The notes under the pieces: generated by a model
Seen by the model: the letters and a program-made list of their open reading frames with translations, nothing else
What the model was told of the DNA's origin: nothing
Databases searched by the model: none
Position numbers and translations under genes: made by a program
NCBI GenBank assembly: GCA_018466975.1
Contig: CM031554.1
Location: forward strand, 124,001-188,000
DNA length: 64,000 bases
DNA from: Sparassis latifolia
Lineage: Eukaryota > Basidiomycota > Agaricomycetes > Polyporales > Sparassidaceae
Direction of reading: 5' to 3'
In this document: piece by piece, positions 10,777-22,489 of the stretch
Layout: every line of letters starts with the position of its first letter
Numbering within the stretch: the first letter of the stretch is position 1

Positions 10777-13700
10777 CTATACATCTTCTATACCCTTCAG
10801 TTCTCCAGCCAAGTAGGACACCTCTAAGCCTATTTTCTCAACAACAAAATAATGATCACTTATCTCAGCAGTGCCTCCCAGATGAACATAGACAGGTTCT
10901 GGAACCATGCCAACCACAGAGATAATGTCTCTCACATCACCTTCAGTGCTGCAGCACCTTCATAGCAACATAACCACACCTTGTTGTATGAACTCTGGAG
11001 AATGGTGGCATCAGGCTCTGAGTATAGCGATAACACTGCAAGAGTGCGGTGTTCATCATGGAGTTGTGCGTGTACTGTACTTCAGCAAAGTGTATAGCAC
11101 ATTGAGTACAAGCTATAAAGAAGTCAGAGAATGAATGAACAACTGTGAAACATTGATTCATGCCTTGACATTGCGAGTCATTCGTACAGTCTCCAGGGTC
11201 TTATCCTCCTCACCCCATATAGAGCGAATGATCAAACTACTTTCGAGGCTTAGACAGGCCCACTTTGTGACCACAGGATTCCACTTTGATGCCTTTGTTG
11301 CAGAGAGAATGTCAGATTGAACCATGTATGCACAGATCGCCTCCACCTCCTGCATTGTTGGGGACTGCTTCAGCAGCCCGCAGCATAGCAAAGCATACCC
11401 ATCGGAAAGCGCAATTCCACCTTGTGGAACTTGTTTCTTCTCTTCTGTGAGGTCTGGTATCATGATTTTGAGTGCATTCACCTGTGAATGATGCAATCCT
11501 CATTGCGATAGATTAGCATACAGATTTGAGGGCTGCTTGATCTCTTCGCCAAGGTTACCTATCGTTCATTCCATGGTCCACTGTGTGTAATAGATGAGCA
11601 GCCCTAAACAAATGACCTCTGAGCCAAGATGCCCTATAGTATGTGTGCATGGCTGGCAGAAATGCAAACGAGAAGGAAGACACTGATAATAAAGAAGTTC
11701 AAACTCCTCGATGAACTCAATCATGATAGTATGTGCCAGTTTAACTTGTTCAACAGCAATTATGCATTGATGAAATATGTGCATTGTGAAGACAAGCTGG
11801 CAGAAATTGTGCCAGTACTTGTAAAGGATGCAGAAGAGCTGGAAGAAGACCATAAACATATGTGAGATATTCCTTCACCTTGTAGCTGCTAGAAATCTTC
11901 TCCGCTGGATTACGAGAAGGCCAGTCAAATGGAGTGGGAAGGTACGGTTGTGCATCAGCCACCATTTGGTCATGAATCTGCCAAGTCTCACCTATGAGTA
12001 CTATCCAATCTCATGTAGACCAATTGTCATCCTTGTTACACTCAAGTGTCCCTCAGAATAGAGGAATGAGTAGATCTGGGATATTCAGAGAGGTGAGGTG
12101 CATGAGATCGAGGGCACAGCAAGAAGGCAGGGTGAGGACCAGGGAGAGTGCATAAAGGATACTTGGCTTGACAATGCCAGTTTGCTTGCATTGATTCTTA
12201 TACTGAGTATCCTTCGGAGAATCACGCAGGTATGCTAAATTCTCCAAATATTGTTCTGGAGATAGTGGAGACAGCTGGCGAAAGCTGACATCGTTATGGT
12301 CGCATTCATTGATCACATAATCTATGAGCTTCAGCAATGCTGGATAGTGATGTGTACCTCCGACTTTATAGTGTCCCGTCAGAAGACAATAGAGATAACA
12401 TCTCTGAGCACCCTGATGGCCAACAAGGCCATTCAAGTGTGTCATTCTAGGACCATCTGCTGTGACCATAGCCAGAAAGGGGTTCGAAGAGAATGTGCAG
12501 TCGTCAAGTGCATCTCAGACTATGAGACCTTCCTGAGACGTGCCAGGGAAAAGGCAAGAGTCAACATTCTTTGGTTTGTTTGGTCCCGATATGAATCCAC
12601 CAGGTAGAACATGCTTCTTCTTGTAGCAAAGGTCCGGGGCGAGATCCAGGATTACCCAGATATAGATCCAGCAGTCTGAGGCTTTGCTCTGGTAGAGCTG
12701 AGTGTCACATCAGAAAAACTCAACTTTTACTTATGGCACTTATTCCGACTTTGTGTCCTTTTTTACCTTATTTAAGGCTCATAAGTTCGCAAAAGTCAAC
12801 TTTTTAAGGCTCTAAGGAAATATGACTTAAGGACTTTTTGTCCTTTTTTGCCTTATTTAAGGCCCATAAGTGCATTTAAGTCACATAAGGACACCTTTAA
12901 GTAAAAGTTAGGTTTTCCTGATGCATCAATTGACATAAGGAGCACCATGTCATCAGTGCGAATACGATTCTTGTGAACAGCCTTCAGATAGGCCAAGTCA
13001 TAGTAGACATCATCGTACTCATCAAGTTTATAGTTGTGCTCATGAAGGTGCTTCAGGATTTCTTCCGTGCGATGGTTGTGATAGTGCATTGCTCCAGCAC
13101 CTTCATGAGACCTCCAGAGTGCTTGCAACTGTGGGCCAATGGGAATCGTGTGGAATTCTTGGTGAGGGATCTTCTTTTTGCCTTGCTTCTGAGAATCATA
13201 GCGAGGCTGCTCACATATGAGACACTTCTCCAAATCGGCAAAGGGACCGGTGTAAGCTATGCAGGTATTAATACACATGTGGTGGGCAATGGACATCACA
13301 TTGCTGAGCTCAGCAACCTTCTTCTTGGCTTGCTCGAAGGTCAGGATTCAGCTGTCAGGATATCAATGCAAAATGGCTGCATGGACAGATTTGTACGTCA
13401 CTTGAGAGGCATTACTGACAGCGAAGAATAGCTCCAGGGATAGTGATGTCAAGTGGGGATTCAATGGAATGGGCAAGTCGATGGATAGTCTCAGCATCAA
13501 GACTGCTGTTCTGTAGTGTAGCCTGTTTCAGCAAACGGATGAACTCATTTGCTATCTTAATTTCCTCGACTGTAGCAGGCCTATCAGATGATTCCTCACC
13601 TGCTGGTCCCAATAATGGATCTGTATCATCTTCTTCCAGTGCTGCGCCTATTCCTCATATTGCTGCTGTGCTACCTGGGTCTACATCGTCTTCTTCTGTG

Positions 13701-14140
13701 TCATTGTGTGTGTATGGGAATTCAGAAATAGGATTTGGATTCAGTTCTGGAGAGAGTCGACCCAGAAAATGGGGAAAAAGACTGCCCTGTACATCTGATA
13801 CGGTACTGTCAGGCCATTCAGATAAATTGAGATCGCAGGGAGACGGGGCTCTGCGTATCAAGTCCTAATACAAAAGAGTGTTTGTTGTCAATAATGTCGT
13901 CAGCTACAACATTTTGGAACATACCTCTTCTAGTGCTTCAATCTCATCTTCCACATGTATGCACTTGGAGTTGCTTGTACCGACAGTTCGAGTAGTATGA
14001 GGGAATATGTGTGAGCTGCTGAGGTTTGCCTTAAACTCCGATTGAGATGGCTTAAGTCAATACCGGGCATGTTTATAGTATGTCGTTTTGCCAACAGATC
14101 TGCGGATGCCTCTGCAGTATTTCTCACAGTCACAAAGTCA
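10777..14140 (-). pseudogene. tnp2-family (CACTA-like) transposase, decayed
   Basis: Fragments in order along the minus strand match the tnp2 family of Agaricomycetes. N-terminal pieces lie at 14133-13412. Next comes GPFADLEKCLICEQPRYDS (about 13250), then RIRTDDMVLLMSID (about 12955), broken by a MITE. After it: QLYQSKASDCWIYIWVILDL, VLPGGFISGPNKPKNVDS, HLNGLVGHQGAQRCYLYCLL (about 12440), CALDLMHLTSLNIPDLL and a block ending YTQWTME (about 11566). Then GGIALSDGYALL (about 11415) and the C-terminal DIISVVGMVPEPVYVHLGG with HYFVVEKIGLEV, ending at 10777. In-frame stops fall at conserved Arg or Trp positions (LLIPLF-stop-GTL; NWST-stop-DWIV; LSQ-stop-GLH). The product would have mobilised a large transposon covering roughly 5.4-14.1 kb; this copy cannot be active. 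Confidence 0.8.
12708..12923. mobile_element. MITE copy 2 (216 bp)
   Basis: Same family as 6370-6582: ends CATCAGAAAAACTCAACTTT and, inverted, CATCAGGAAAACCTAAC, flanked by CA at 12706-12707 and 12924-12925. It sits inside the conserved SID-QLY region of the tnp2 transposase. Removing the element and one CA copy restores the frame, which fixes the boundaries precisely. Confidence 0.88.
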
Positions 14141-15542
14141 CTGGGACTTGCTGGTTGACATGTTCACAGCTGCACAAATGAGACAATGTCATAAAGAGGG
14201 TGGAATTGGTATGCACTACTCGAGTACAAGTGGCCGGCAGTCTGAGTGTGGCTGAGCAAAAGTATGGACAGTGCTAAGAAGTTCTGATGTGTTTAATGTG
14301 ACAGAACTGCAAGTCGCTGATCCAGGTACAATACTCCAAACAATCGAGTCAATAATCGAACTCGATGCACTCGATGTGCAATTGAGCAACATGGTCACTT
14401 CGAAGAATTCGAGCAGCTCCAATGGGCTTCGATGAAACATTACATAATGTGGACTTATTTGCTCCGATTCATTCTGGCTCGATCTCATAATATGAAATTT
14501 TCACTGGATATAAGCCCCCATATAAGCCAGCAGTTGCGTGAGCACATTGCCTAATAATAAATATGTTGCAAAAACCTTTAGCGCTATACAATGTCACAGT
14601 TTTATCACAATTTCATTGAATACCCTTGAGTTACAAATTTTGTGACCTTTTAAGGCCATTATAGACATTAAGTTTAAGACTTGTAACAGTCTTCTTTTAC
14701 CTTTGAAGCTTCTGTAAACATAGTTTAAGGCTGTATCTAGACTGTACTTAGGCTTTATTTACCATACAGTTACTGCTTACATTATATATACTATATGCAG
14801 TGATACCCTTCAGAGGTACAAGGGTCTGAAAGTTCATACCCCTACCCTTACCCTCCAATACCCTTACCCCTGACCCTTGAGGGTTATCCATACCCCTGCT
14901 CTGCACTATTTGCCAAAGGTTCCACAGGCCATAGAGTGCCTATGACATTGTCCAGTAACTGTGAAAAGAGAGCTGTCTGCGACTCTCAGCGGCTAGTGGA
15001 CGGGGAAATAGGTAGGTGTAAATTATATAGGCTAATTAGCAGGTTTAAATTATGATTAATTTACTGTAAATTTCAAAGGGGCCTGTGACACAGGGTAGAA
15101 TAGGGTAAAATAGACTGACACTGTATGGGTTGCCATGAGTGTATAAATGGGCTATACATATAGTCAGAAAGCAGACAGAACTGAGGTGTACAAGAGAGAA
15201 TTGATGACAATAAATAAGGTGACAAATCTCACCTGTCCAAATTGGGGAAGTGCATGAAAGTATGCCTCGAAGACATCCTAGTTTACAGTGATAGATAGAA
15301 GAAGCCATGGATACATCAAGGATACATCAACCCCCACTAGAAAGTGCAAAGCAATGTTTAGGTGGCCTCAGTAAACATCCTTTTGCTATTTTACACCGTA
15401 ATTTATGCTACTTTACTGGCTAATTAGTGTCAAGTAGCCCAGGTGTAATTTACAGTAATTTACGCAAGTAAAATAGAGGTGTTGCACTGAGCCTGGGTAA
15501 TTTACCGGTCAAATAGACTGTCAGACCTATTTCTCCATGCAC
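14141..15542. other. Gene-poor AT-rich region with a G-quadruplex-like run
   Basis: No supportable gene. 14838-14876 is C-rich on the plus strand and gives at least six G-tracts of 3-4 on the minus strand, separated by 2-6 bases. 15000-15500 is AT-rich with repeated TAATTTA and CTAATTAG words but no clear terminal repeats. Confidence 0.5.
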
Positions 15543-15946
15543 TACTATGGCTCACAAGATCGTCGGCATGTCCCCCAAGTCGGCACCTTGCTCAATTAGC
15601 CCTTTCCCCTGCCTCTACCACTTAGTTATCTCTCATATGTATGATTTTATAGTACTACATCATTCTTAAGGTTGAACGAGCTCAAACGGATCGGTATTGG
15701 AGGAGTCCCTTCTTGACCTGCAATGTAACGCAGACTCACGCTGGCTAGTCACTGGCCGAAGTCTGCTGCGAGTGTCAGCAGCGGGGTTTCAAGTGGCGGC
15801 GTCCATCATGACACGGTCATGACCTTCGCGCATTAGGCTGCCGAGTGGAGTAACAAAATGGCATGCATTACTGTCTGTGACATATACGTTACTTTTGCAT
15901 TACTGCCGACTTGGGGGGCATGCCGACGATCTTGTGAGCCATAGTA
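15543..15946. mobile_element. TIR element (MITE, about 404 bp) with TA ends
   Basis: The first and last 43 bp are inverted copies with one difference (15543-15585 versus 15904-15946), reading TACTATGGCTCACAAGATCG inward. If the outer TA is the target duplication, the element itself is CTATGG...CCATAG, as for Tc1/mariner-type MITEs. The interior has no open frame of note. Confidence 0.85.
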
Positions 15947-16972
15947 TCAGCGACAGGCAAGCCAGGTGTGACTACTACTGTCACAGGAGGGGTTTGGTGA
16001 TACTTGTTAAGGCAATATTTGTCGCAGACAAACACAAAGATTTCACGTCGATGTTTCCGGTTTTTTATGCAAATGACTGTAGATCAAAGGCACTGTTTCC
16101 AGAGAAATCCCATTTTATCAGCATTTCTAGTAAATTTCTTGTATTTCTGATTTAAATAATAGGAATAATGTTATAAATCTACATGTTTGTGAAGAACCAG
16201 TCCAGCAAGTGATCACCAGTTGTGCCGCGACGTGGGACGGGGCCCGCGGGGTTCGGCCGCTACTTGCTTATTTTCATCACGACAGTGCGTGGGGTGCTCC
16301 CGTTGAACGTTGACAGCTTGTTGTGTGGTTCCTCCTTCAGTGTTCGGTTGCGCACCAGCTGTACGCCTTCTCGCGCAGATGTCGTATGATCAGCTGGCCA
16401 AAATCAAGGAATAAAGGGTTGGTCAGCTTGAGCCTATTAACACAAAAAGATGACGCAACAGGAACCGTATAGAGCATCCGCCGTGCAGCGCAGCCTTTTC
16501 GAATAGGTCATATGCTAACCTAAGCTCGCCCAGCGCCGCCTGCGCAGTCTTCATGAGTCCTTGCGGATGGAACGCAAGTCCCTCGGCAGGAACGATATGC
16601 AAGGGCAGATGCTCTCGGAAGCAGTATATGATCCACTCTGTCCTTCAATACGCGCGCATCGGTCTTGGCCTTTTTCGGGAGAGTTTCTGGTAGGAACAAG
16701 ATTACAAGGGTTGGCGGAAAGGCAATCAGTTGCAAGAGCGCGTAAATCGGCGGAAAGGGTGTGAGGGCGGACGTAGTGCATCGTAGTTCAGTCCGCGAGT
16801 CCATCTCAGCGGGTTAAGTACGAGTCTCGCCAACCTATCCCTTCCGGAATCAACGGTCCATGATATTTGGGGGCGGATGTGCTCGGAAGCTTTCGATGCG
16901 CATGTCAGTGTCGGCGGTTTGGGGTTTTGGAAGGGGATCATGGTGGCAAACAGGAGTGTCGGGTAAGTGGCT
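15947..16972. other. Intergenic; possible gene remnant
   Basis: Minus-strand 16520-16804 contains a hydrophobic piece with FPPTLVILFLPETLPKK, a phrase seen in MFS drug transporters. Nothing upstream or downstream completes a transporter, so this is at best a remnant. The rest shows no gene. Confidence 0.35.
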
Positions 16973-17591
16973 CTAAGGAGTGACATGGGTAACGTGTGCC
17001 CAGGTGTACCTGCGACCCGACCCACGTCACACCCGTGTGGGTAACCCGCACGGGTTCCGGGTGACCCGCACACGCCACCCGAGTCAGGTATGGGTAGGCC
17101 GTCCATGGAGATGGGTAAACCTGGGTATACCCACTTATGGACACTCCTGGTACTTTTTAATCTGAGGGGCCGGGGAAGAGGCCGGCAGGCTCGTATATTC
17201 AGTTTTCGAGCATTTGGGTGGCTGCTGAAAACAAGCGTAACCTGCTGTGACACGACTGCTCCTGCAAGCACCCGGGTGCTAGTTGCTTGTGACGGTGAGT
17301 CGCAGCGACCACCGCGAATGCAACACTCACTAGGTGTCAGTTGACACTTGCAGATCGTTGTCTACTATCTCGAGAATATTCCCTGCTGTAGCGAGATCAC
17401 ATTCGTTAGTTTCTTGGAGACTTGCCAGCTGCACGCCTGACTCACGGGTTATCTGCGGGTACCCGCACTATACCTGCAGGTTAACCCGGGTTTAAATCAA
17501 CGGGTACGGGTCGGGTACGGTCACAGACTCCACGTCGTGGTTACCTGCGGGTTTCACCCGGTCATAATCCGGGTTAACCCATGTCACTCCC
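16973..17591. mobile_element. Non-autonomous TIR element with 9 bp target duplication
   Basis: TAAGTGGCT occurs immediately on both sides (16964-16972 and 17592-17600). The ends are inverted around GGAGTGACATGGGT (from 16977, and complement from 17590). The inner ~130 bp at each end is packed with CGGGT and ACCCG words, many arranged as palindromes such as GGGTTAACCC. A 9 bp duplication fits Mutator-like elements (usually 8-11 bp), but no transposase is present to confirm it. Confidence 0.7.
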
Positions 17592-17600
17592 TAAGTGGCT

Positions 17601-18343
17601 GACAGGCTCGGCGAGAAAGGGGTGTGCTCAGAAGCAGTGCATGGTGCAGTCTATGACGTGAAAGTGTAACTCACGCTTAGCGCTTACACGAACGTTGTAT
17701 TCCGGGTTCTGCTCACCCCGTCTAAAGTGTACGATACCCTCAATCGTGACATATCTCCATTGAATTGTCTTCGGTCTTTACCGCTCATCCTTATATGCTG
17801 AAGCATACTCGAATTATTGGTACCTTCTGCCTATGTCCCTGAGTTTCCTATCTTTCGCACTACTCTGTGCTCCTACAACGCTCTCGAGAGCATTGACAAT
17901 TCATTTATTCCATGTGGAGTGAAATCGTGTGAACAGCTTAACTTGGGGGCGCTGTAAGCGCATTTAATACTGAACGTCATATACTCCGGCAGGTTCAAGA
18001 ACACGCGAGAATTTTCAACGACTCCTTTTACGTTTTATTATAACAAAAGTTGGTTGAACCTTCTTGAAGTAGGACGTGGAACTGTTCTTGAACTTCACTC
18101 TGAAGTCATCACATGTTTCCTCTCCATTCTACATGGCCCCGCGCCGGTGCTGTCCTACCGGAGTACATGATATTCCCTCAGTATACATTGCGCCAGTTGC
18201 CGTCGTCGTTCCACACACACAAGAACGATATTCATGTAGATGTGCAAGTGCACTACAAATACAGCGGAATAGTCGAAACGGACGGAAATCCAACAGCATA
18301 GATGTACGAGAGCCTTATATGAGATATGACTTGCAGATTGAAT
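17601..18343. other. Intergenic, no gene seen
   Basis: No conserved coding frame. It is the 3' flank of the flavin monooxygenase gene. Confidence 0.4.
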
Positions 18344-20818
18344 TTACCACCAATCGCCAAATACGGCATCGTAGACGGCCTCAGACCGTTCCTCCTCTGA
18401 AAGCATATCGAGAGCCGTGTCAACTACGCCCAGGGGTTGTAGAGCAGAGAAGTTGAATCTGAAGTTGAGGTCTCCGTATCGGGCTTTGATCCAATATTGG
18501 CCAATGTCACTTGTCCTGCAGCAAATACATCAGACTGGGACGAAACTTAGGTATCAGCTTGCCTGACCCCCTGGGAAGACTGTCAACCTATCATTGTTCC
18601 TCTTCAGTTGTAGCAATTGGAAAAAGGAGATGCGGACTAACCTTGCGACCCCCATATTTTGCCGCAGCGGTATTCAGCCACGCCATGAAGTAGCGGATGT
18701 TTTCTGGACGAGGGAGTGCATCAGTGTAGGGCATGTTATGCCTCGACGATGATTCACAGACCATCTGTCCTCGCTGCACCTAAGAACTGGAAATACCTTC
18801 CGTAGCCTCCACGGTCTTTCACTCTCTCCTCGTGCATCCGCCACATCTCACGCCTGGATGGCAAGAAAGCCTTCTTAGTCCACACCTTCGAGAAAGCCAC
18901 GCTCAAATATTCAGAGTAAGTGAAGGATTGCATGCCAACGTTCACTGCAACAAGACAGCGTCAATGCTATAACCAGGATGCATGGACCAAACTCCTTACT
19001 GTCTATGAAGCACAACGTTGGGTCATCGATATAGAAGATGTCCAGATGGAGCGATCGGATGTGTGTGCCGTCTGTGACGATCGGCTGGAGCTCGCCAGTG
19101 GGAACGGTGTCGTTCAGTCCGATGGAAGAGTTGTGGTACTGCGGCAGGAACGGGAACGAGTAGCGGAACCCTGTGGCGAAAATGACACGGTCGATGCCCG
19201 TCAGGATCTGCAGCTAGCATTTCAGATCGGCAGCGTATGCTAAGATATCCAGAGAGCGCACTGTTCCGTTGACAAGCTCAATTTGAACTGCACTGAAGTC
19301 GGAGCCCGTGGGGGGAAGGAACCGCTTGATCTCAGGGACTATTGTCGTATTTGACGGGAGGCGGCCCAGTAATGCGGAAACAGGGATATGTTCAGCATCG
19401 GCTTTGGTTTCCACCGAAGGGGTCAATATCTATGCGAAAGGTCACCGCGTGAGACCCACGTACATTTATCAGGCTAGACACAAGTTGTTCAGCACAAGGG
19501 CAATGCCGTAGAACAAATATAACTCACCCGGATAGACTGATAAATTTTCTTGGCAAATGGATTGAGGTTTCTCGAAATTTCTGCACCGCTGACCTGTGGA
19601 AAGATATCATGAGTTGTCACAGTTTCCCCTTTAATTCAAGAAGACACAAACAGAAGCGCCCACGATAAGGATAGTCTCACTCGCATATGGTTCTGGATGA
19701 CGGTATTGTCGAGAATGAGTGAGCCTGTCAGGGAAAACTTGTGCTACCTCCGGCAGTCCAGCAATCGGGGGAATGTGCGGAGCATTATAACGTCCCGTTG
19801 CGACAACCACTGCGTCAAACACCTGTAATGAGGTCAGCAGTGGTCCAATCATTAACCGGCTCCAATCTCACTTGGGTATACCAGGTCGCCTTCAATGTGC
19901 CATAGTCGGTTTGCACGAGTTTTTTGAGCAGCAATTTCCAACCATGCTCGTTACCATTCTCATCCAAATATTTGTCGACTCGTTCAACACGGGTGTTGTA
20001 CGAAGTGTCTGGGTTCTCATCGTTGCTATTCAAGCCGAGGAAGGACGCGAAGGATCGCAAGTATTTCCCCAGTTGGTAGTGTGATAGCTCTGCCGACAAT
20101 CAATTGCAGTGGATAAAGCGTAAAGCATTCCCGGCGCGACGCACCCCAATTTATGTCGACCGGCCATGGAAAGTCGGTGATCTGCACATCCTACCATTCA
20201 GACGCCAGGCTTAATCGTACAAGTGATACCTACCTGCTGTATCGGCTTTGCAAACGTACTTACAGTGAACTCTCCGTGTCGTTGATGGCGAATTCAAATC
20301 AACTTACTGCTGGTGCATTTGAGTGCAGACTGTCCCACAGTGGCTTCGGACCTCTATGACCCCGTTTGACGTCGGCATAATTGTCTTTGTACTCTTCTGT
20401 GTAAGGAAGTTCGACGCCAGCGGGCGGCAATGACGGGACAAAGTCTCCGACTGCTATGTCGGCGCTCGGAATGGGTGCGTCGAGGGGAGTCTCTTCGCTG
20501 TAATACCAATTTCCGCCAGGCACTCGGTCGCGCTCGAATATGTGCGCTTGCAGCCCTGCCCGAGTGAGTTCCCGGTACGCCATCAATCCACTGCAGTCGT
20601 GCAAAAAGGTAATCCCTAGTCAGACACGACCCCTTCACAGACATAAAATCAGACAACCTAACGCCAGCACCGATAATAGCCACATTTTGCACGGGCCACT
20701 TGAACTCATAGTTGTCCGAATCGTCCGCTCCGGGAATACTGAAGGCCGCTTGGCTTGAAGCCAGACATGGAGCTGCAACGAATGAGGCAAGTACCAACGA
20801 CGACAGAGTGAACAACAT
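18344..20818 (-). CDS. Flavin-containing monooxygenase (FMO-like) with signal peptide
   Basis: About nine or ten exons can be joined. Exon 1 (20658-20818) encodes a hydrophobic leader, MLFTLSSLVLASFVAAPCLA, then the FAD-binding motif IIGAGVSGL formed across the first intron; exon 2 is 20308-20590. Later blocks are ITDFPWPVDINW, SHYQLGKYLRSFASFLG, VVVATGRYNAPHIPPIAGLP, the FMO-type motif FPDRLTHSRQY (Asp replaces the usual Gly of FxGxxxHxxxY), an NADPH motif IVGASV/SGAEISRNL split by an intron, and VIFATGFRYSFPFLPQYHN. The last exon ends VYDAVFGDWW-stop at 18344. Such enzymes use NADPH and FAD to oxygenate N-, S- or carbonyl-containing small molecules; the substrate cannot be told. The leader suggests entry to the secretory pathway, unusual for the family but seen in fungal members. 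No cluster partner is evident. Confidence 0.85.
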
Positions 20819-22486
20819 GGTGTCTCTCCACCAACTATGCGCGGTCTCCGTAAGTCAGCTACTAGTATATATACACAGTTCCGTCCACGGTCAGAAGATG
20901 TGTGCTCTTCTCATCAAAGTTGCGCCTTAGGTGAGAAGATTGCGCAACCAGAGATAACATAACCCAGATTCTCAGGCCGGGTTATGCCGTAGGCTATCCT
21001 ACTGAAGCTCATGTCCTGACTTGGACGTTGGGAATGAATGCCGTCAATATTCCCTCGTGAACCGTGATGTTTCCTCACAATGTCGAACGAAATACACCTA
21101 GCAATACCTTCTTGATGTGCGGAAGAGAGACGTAGCGCGTCGGTTCAAGAAATTCTGCGACGCCAAACGGAAGTATGGGCCCTGAAAGTTTGAGCGTAAG
21201 CTCCGTTAAGCCTGGACATGCGTCCAGGATATCTAGAAACACGTCCATGGAAGGCGCAACAGAAATGTTTTTGTACAAAGCATCTGTCATAGGATTACCT
21301 ATATATGGTAACTATTTAGTTTTATTTGGCTTTCCGCCAAAGTCTGGTCAGTTTGGAAGTTCTGCCAAGTTCTGCCCAAGGCCTTTTGGCAGAACTCGAC
21401 GGCAGAACGGCAGACTTCTGCCAACAACACTAGCTCCCGTTCAAACATTGTTCTGATTTCCGGAAGCTGCAACTCCAATTTCTCAGGTACTCTTTAAAGT
21501 TCTTCCATTTTTGAACCAAAAAATTGTTGCCAATTTGATTAGCCTATGTAGTAGTCCTCCCGCGCGTCCCTGGCCCTCCAAACTTGAAGAACAAAGGGTC
21601 TGCCGGAGGTGTAAAGGTATGGCCTTCCTCTGAGAGTCCTTGGAGTCTTGAGACTTCACTGTGTTTTTCTTGTTTTTTGGTTCTTCCGTAGAAAAGTATC
21701 AGAGAAAGCCAATGATCCTGGTCATTTTGCTTGACAAGACATTCATGGTGGGCAAACTCGTGTATTCAGCCCTCCACAAGAAACTCTACCTAGGCGAACC
21801 ACAGATTGCCTGCGAAACGTTCCATGTCTCGAGGCTTCCACATCTCCGGATGCTGTGCTGGTATACGCAGAAAGCGCACGCTCCAAGTAGTGGCCAGCAC
21901 CACTGCATCGTCCAGCGGCTCATCAGCCATGTGCTGACTGACAACATTTTCTCCGGTGCGAAGCTTGTGCCTTCTTTGGAAATTTTGCTTACGAACATCT
22001 GCCTCTTCTCTTGGTTTCATGTGGGATTTGCAAAATCAAACGTAATACTTCGTAACAGACCAAAGACATCCCAAGGTATCTGAAACATGGAAAGGATTGT
22101 GCTGCTTTGCGCTGTAAGGTACGTGATTACATCAGAAAATACAATATGACATTTTTCTGCTCCGAAAGACAACAAATATAACAGACAAAAACTACGAAGT
22201 AAGGAAACCCTATTGGGGATGATTGACCACGGCAAATCCTGACAGACTGCCTCAGTTATTTAACGCGTTCAAAAATAGTAATTGAATACGCCTCAAACAT
22301 TCCCATTGTCAGTCGAGGATCATCAATTTTTTTGCGATCCCATCACTCATCCCAAGAGCATGCAAAACATCCTGAAATTTTGGTCTCAAATTGTAAGTGC
22401 GTTCGTCATTCATGGAGTTGTGCACTCAGTAGACGCCACTCACCCTATTACAAAGCCATCTCTGTCTCCATCAACCTTGCCGCGTC
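20819..22486. other. Intergenic with an F-box/LRR-like fragment and short repeats
   Basis: Apart from the fragment at 21075-21290, no gene is supported. 21330-21425 carries GGCAGAAC and GTTCTGCC repeats. The frame at 21661-22083 has no recognisable domain. Confidence 0.4.
21075..21290 (-). pseudogene. Fragment resembling an Agaricomycete F-box/LRR protein
   Basis: One short open piece contains FLDILDACPGLTELTLKLSG and FLEPTRYVSLPHIKKVLL, a pattern typical of the leucine-rich part of the large F-box families in mushrooms. No F-box and no flanking exons are seen, so it is probably a gene fragment. Confidence 0.35.
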
Positions 22487-22489
22487 ACA

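Noticed and set aside
14838..14876. Interstitial telomere repeat
   Set aside because: The tracts are CCCTTA, CCCCTA and CCCTCCAATA variants, not regular CCCTAA units.
16726..17271. 181-codon minus-strand ORF
   Set aside because: Mostly runs through the CGGGT-rich end of the TIR element; the apparent protein is a by-product of those repeats.
18076..18456. 126-codon plus-strand ORF
   Set aside because: Overlaps the last exon of the flavin monooxygenase on the other strand, which has clear homology.
20600..20660. Third copy of the Tc1/mariner-like terminal repeat (similar translated phrase)
   Set aside because: The DNA does not match the 33 bp end; the resemblance is only in a short translated string inside the FMO intron.
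21661..22083. 140-codon plus-strand ORF and its 76-codon antisense ORF
   Set aside because: Neither shows a domain, splice context or conserved motif that I can recognise.
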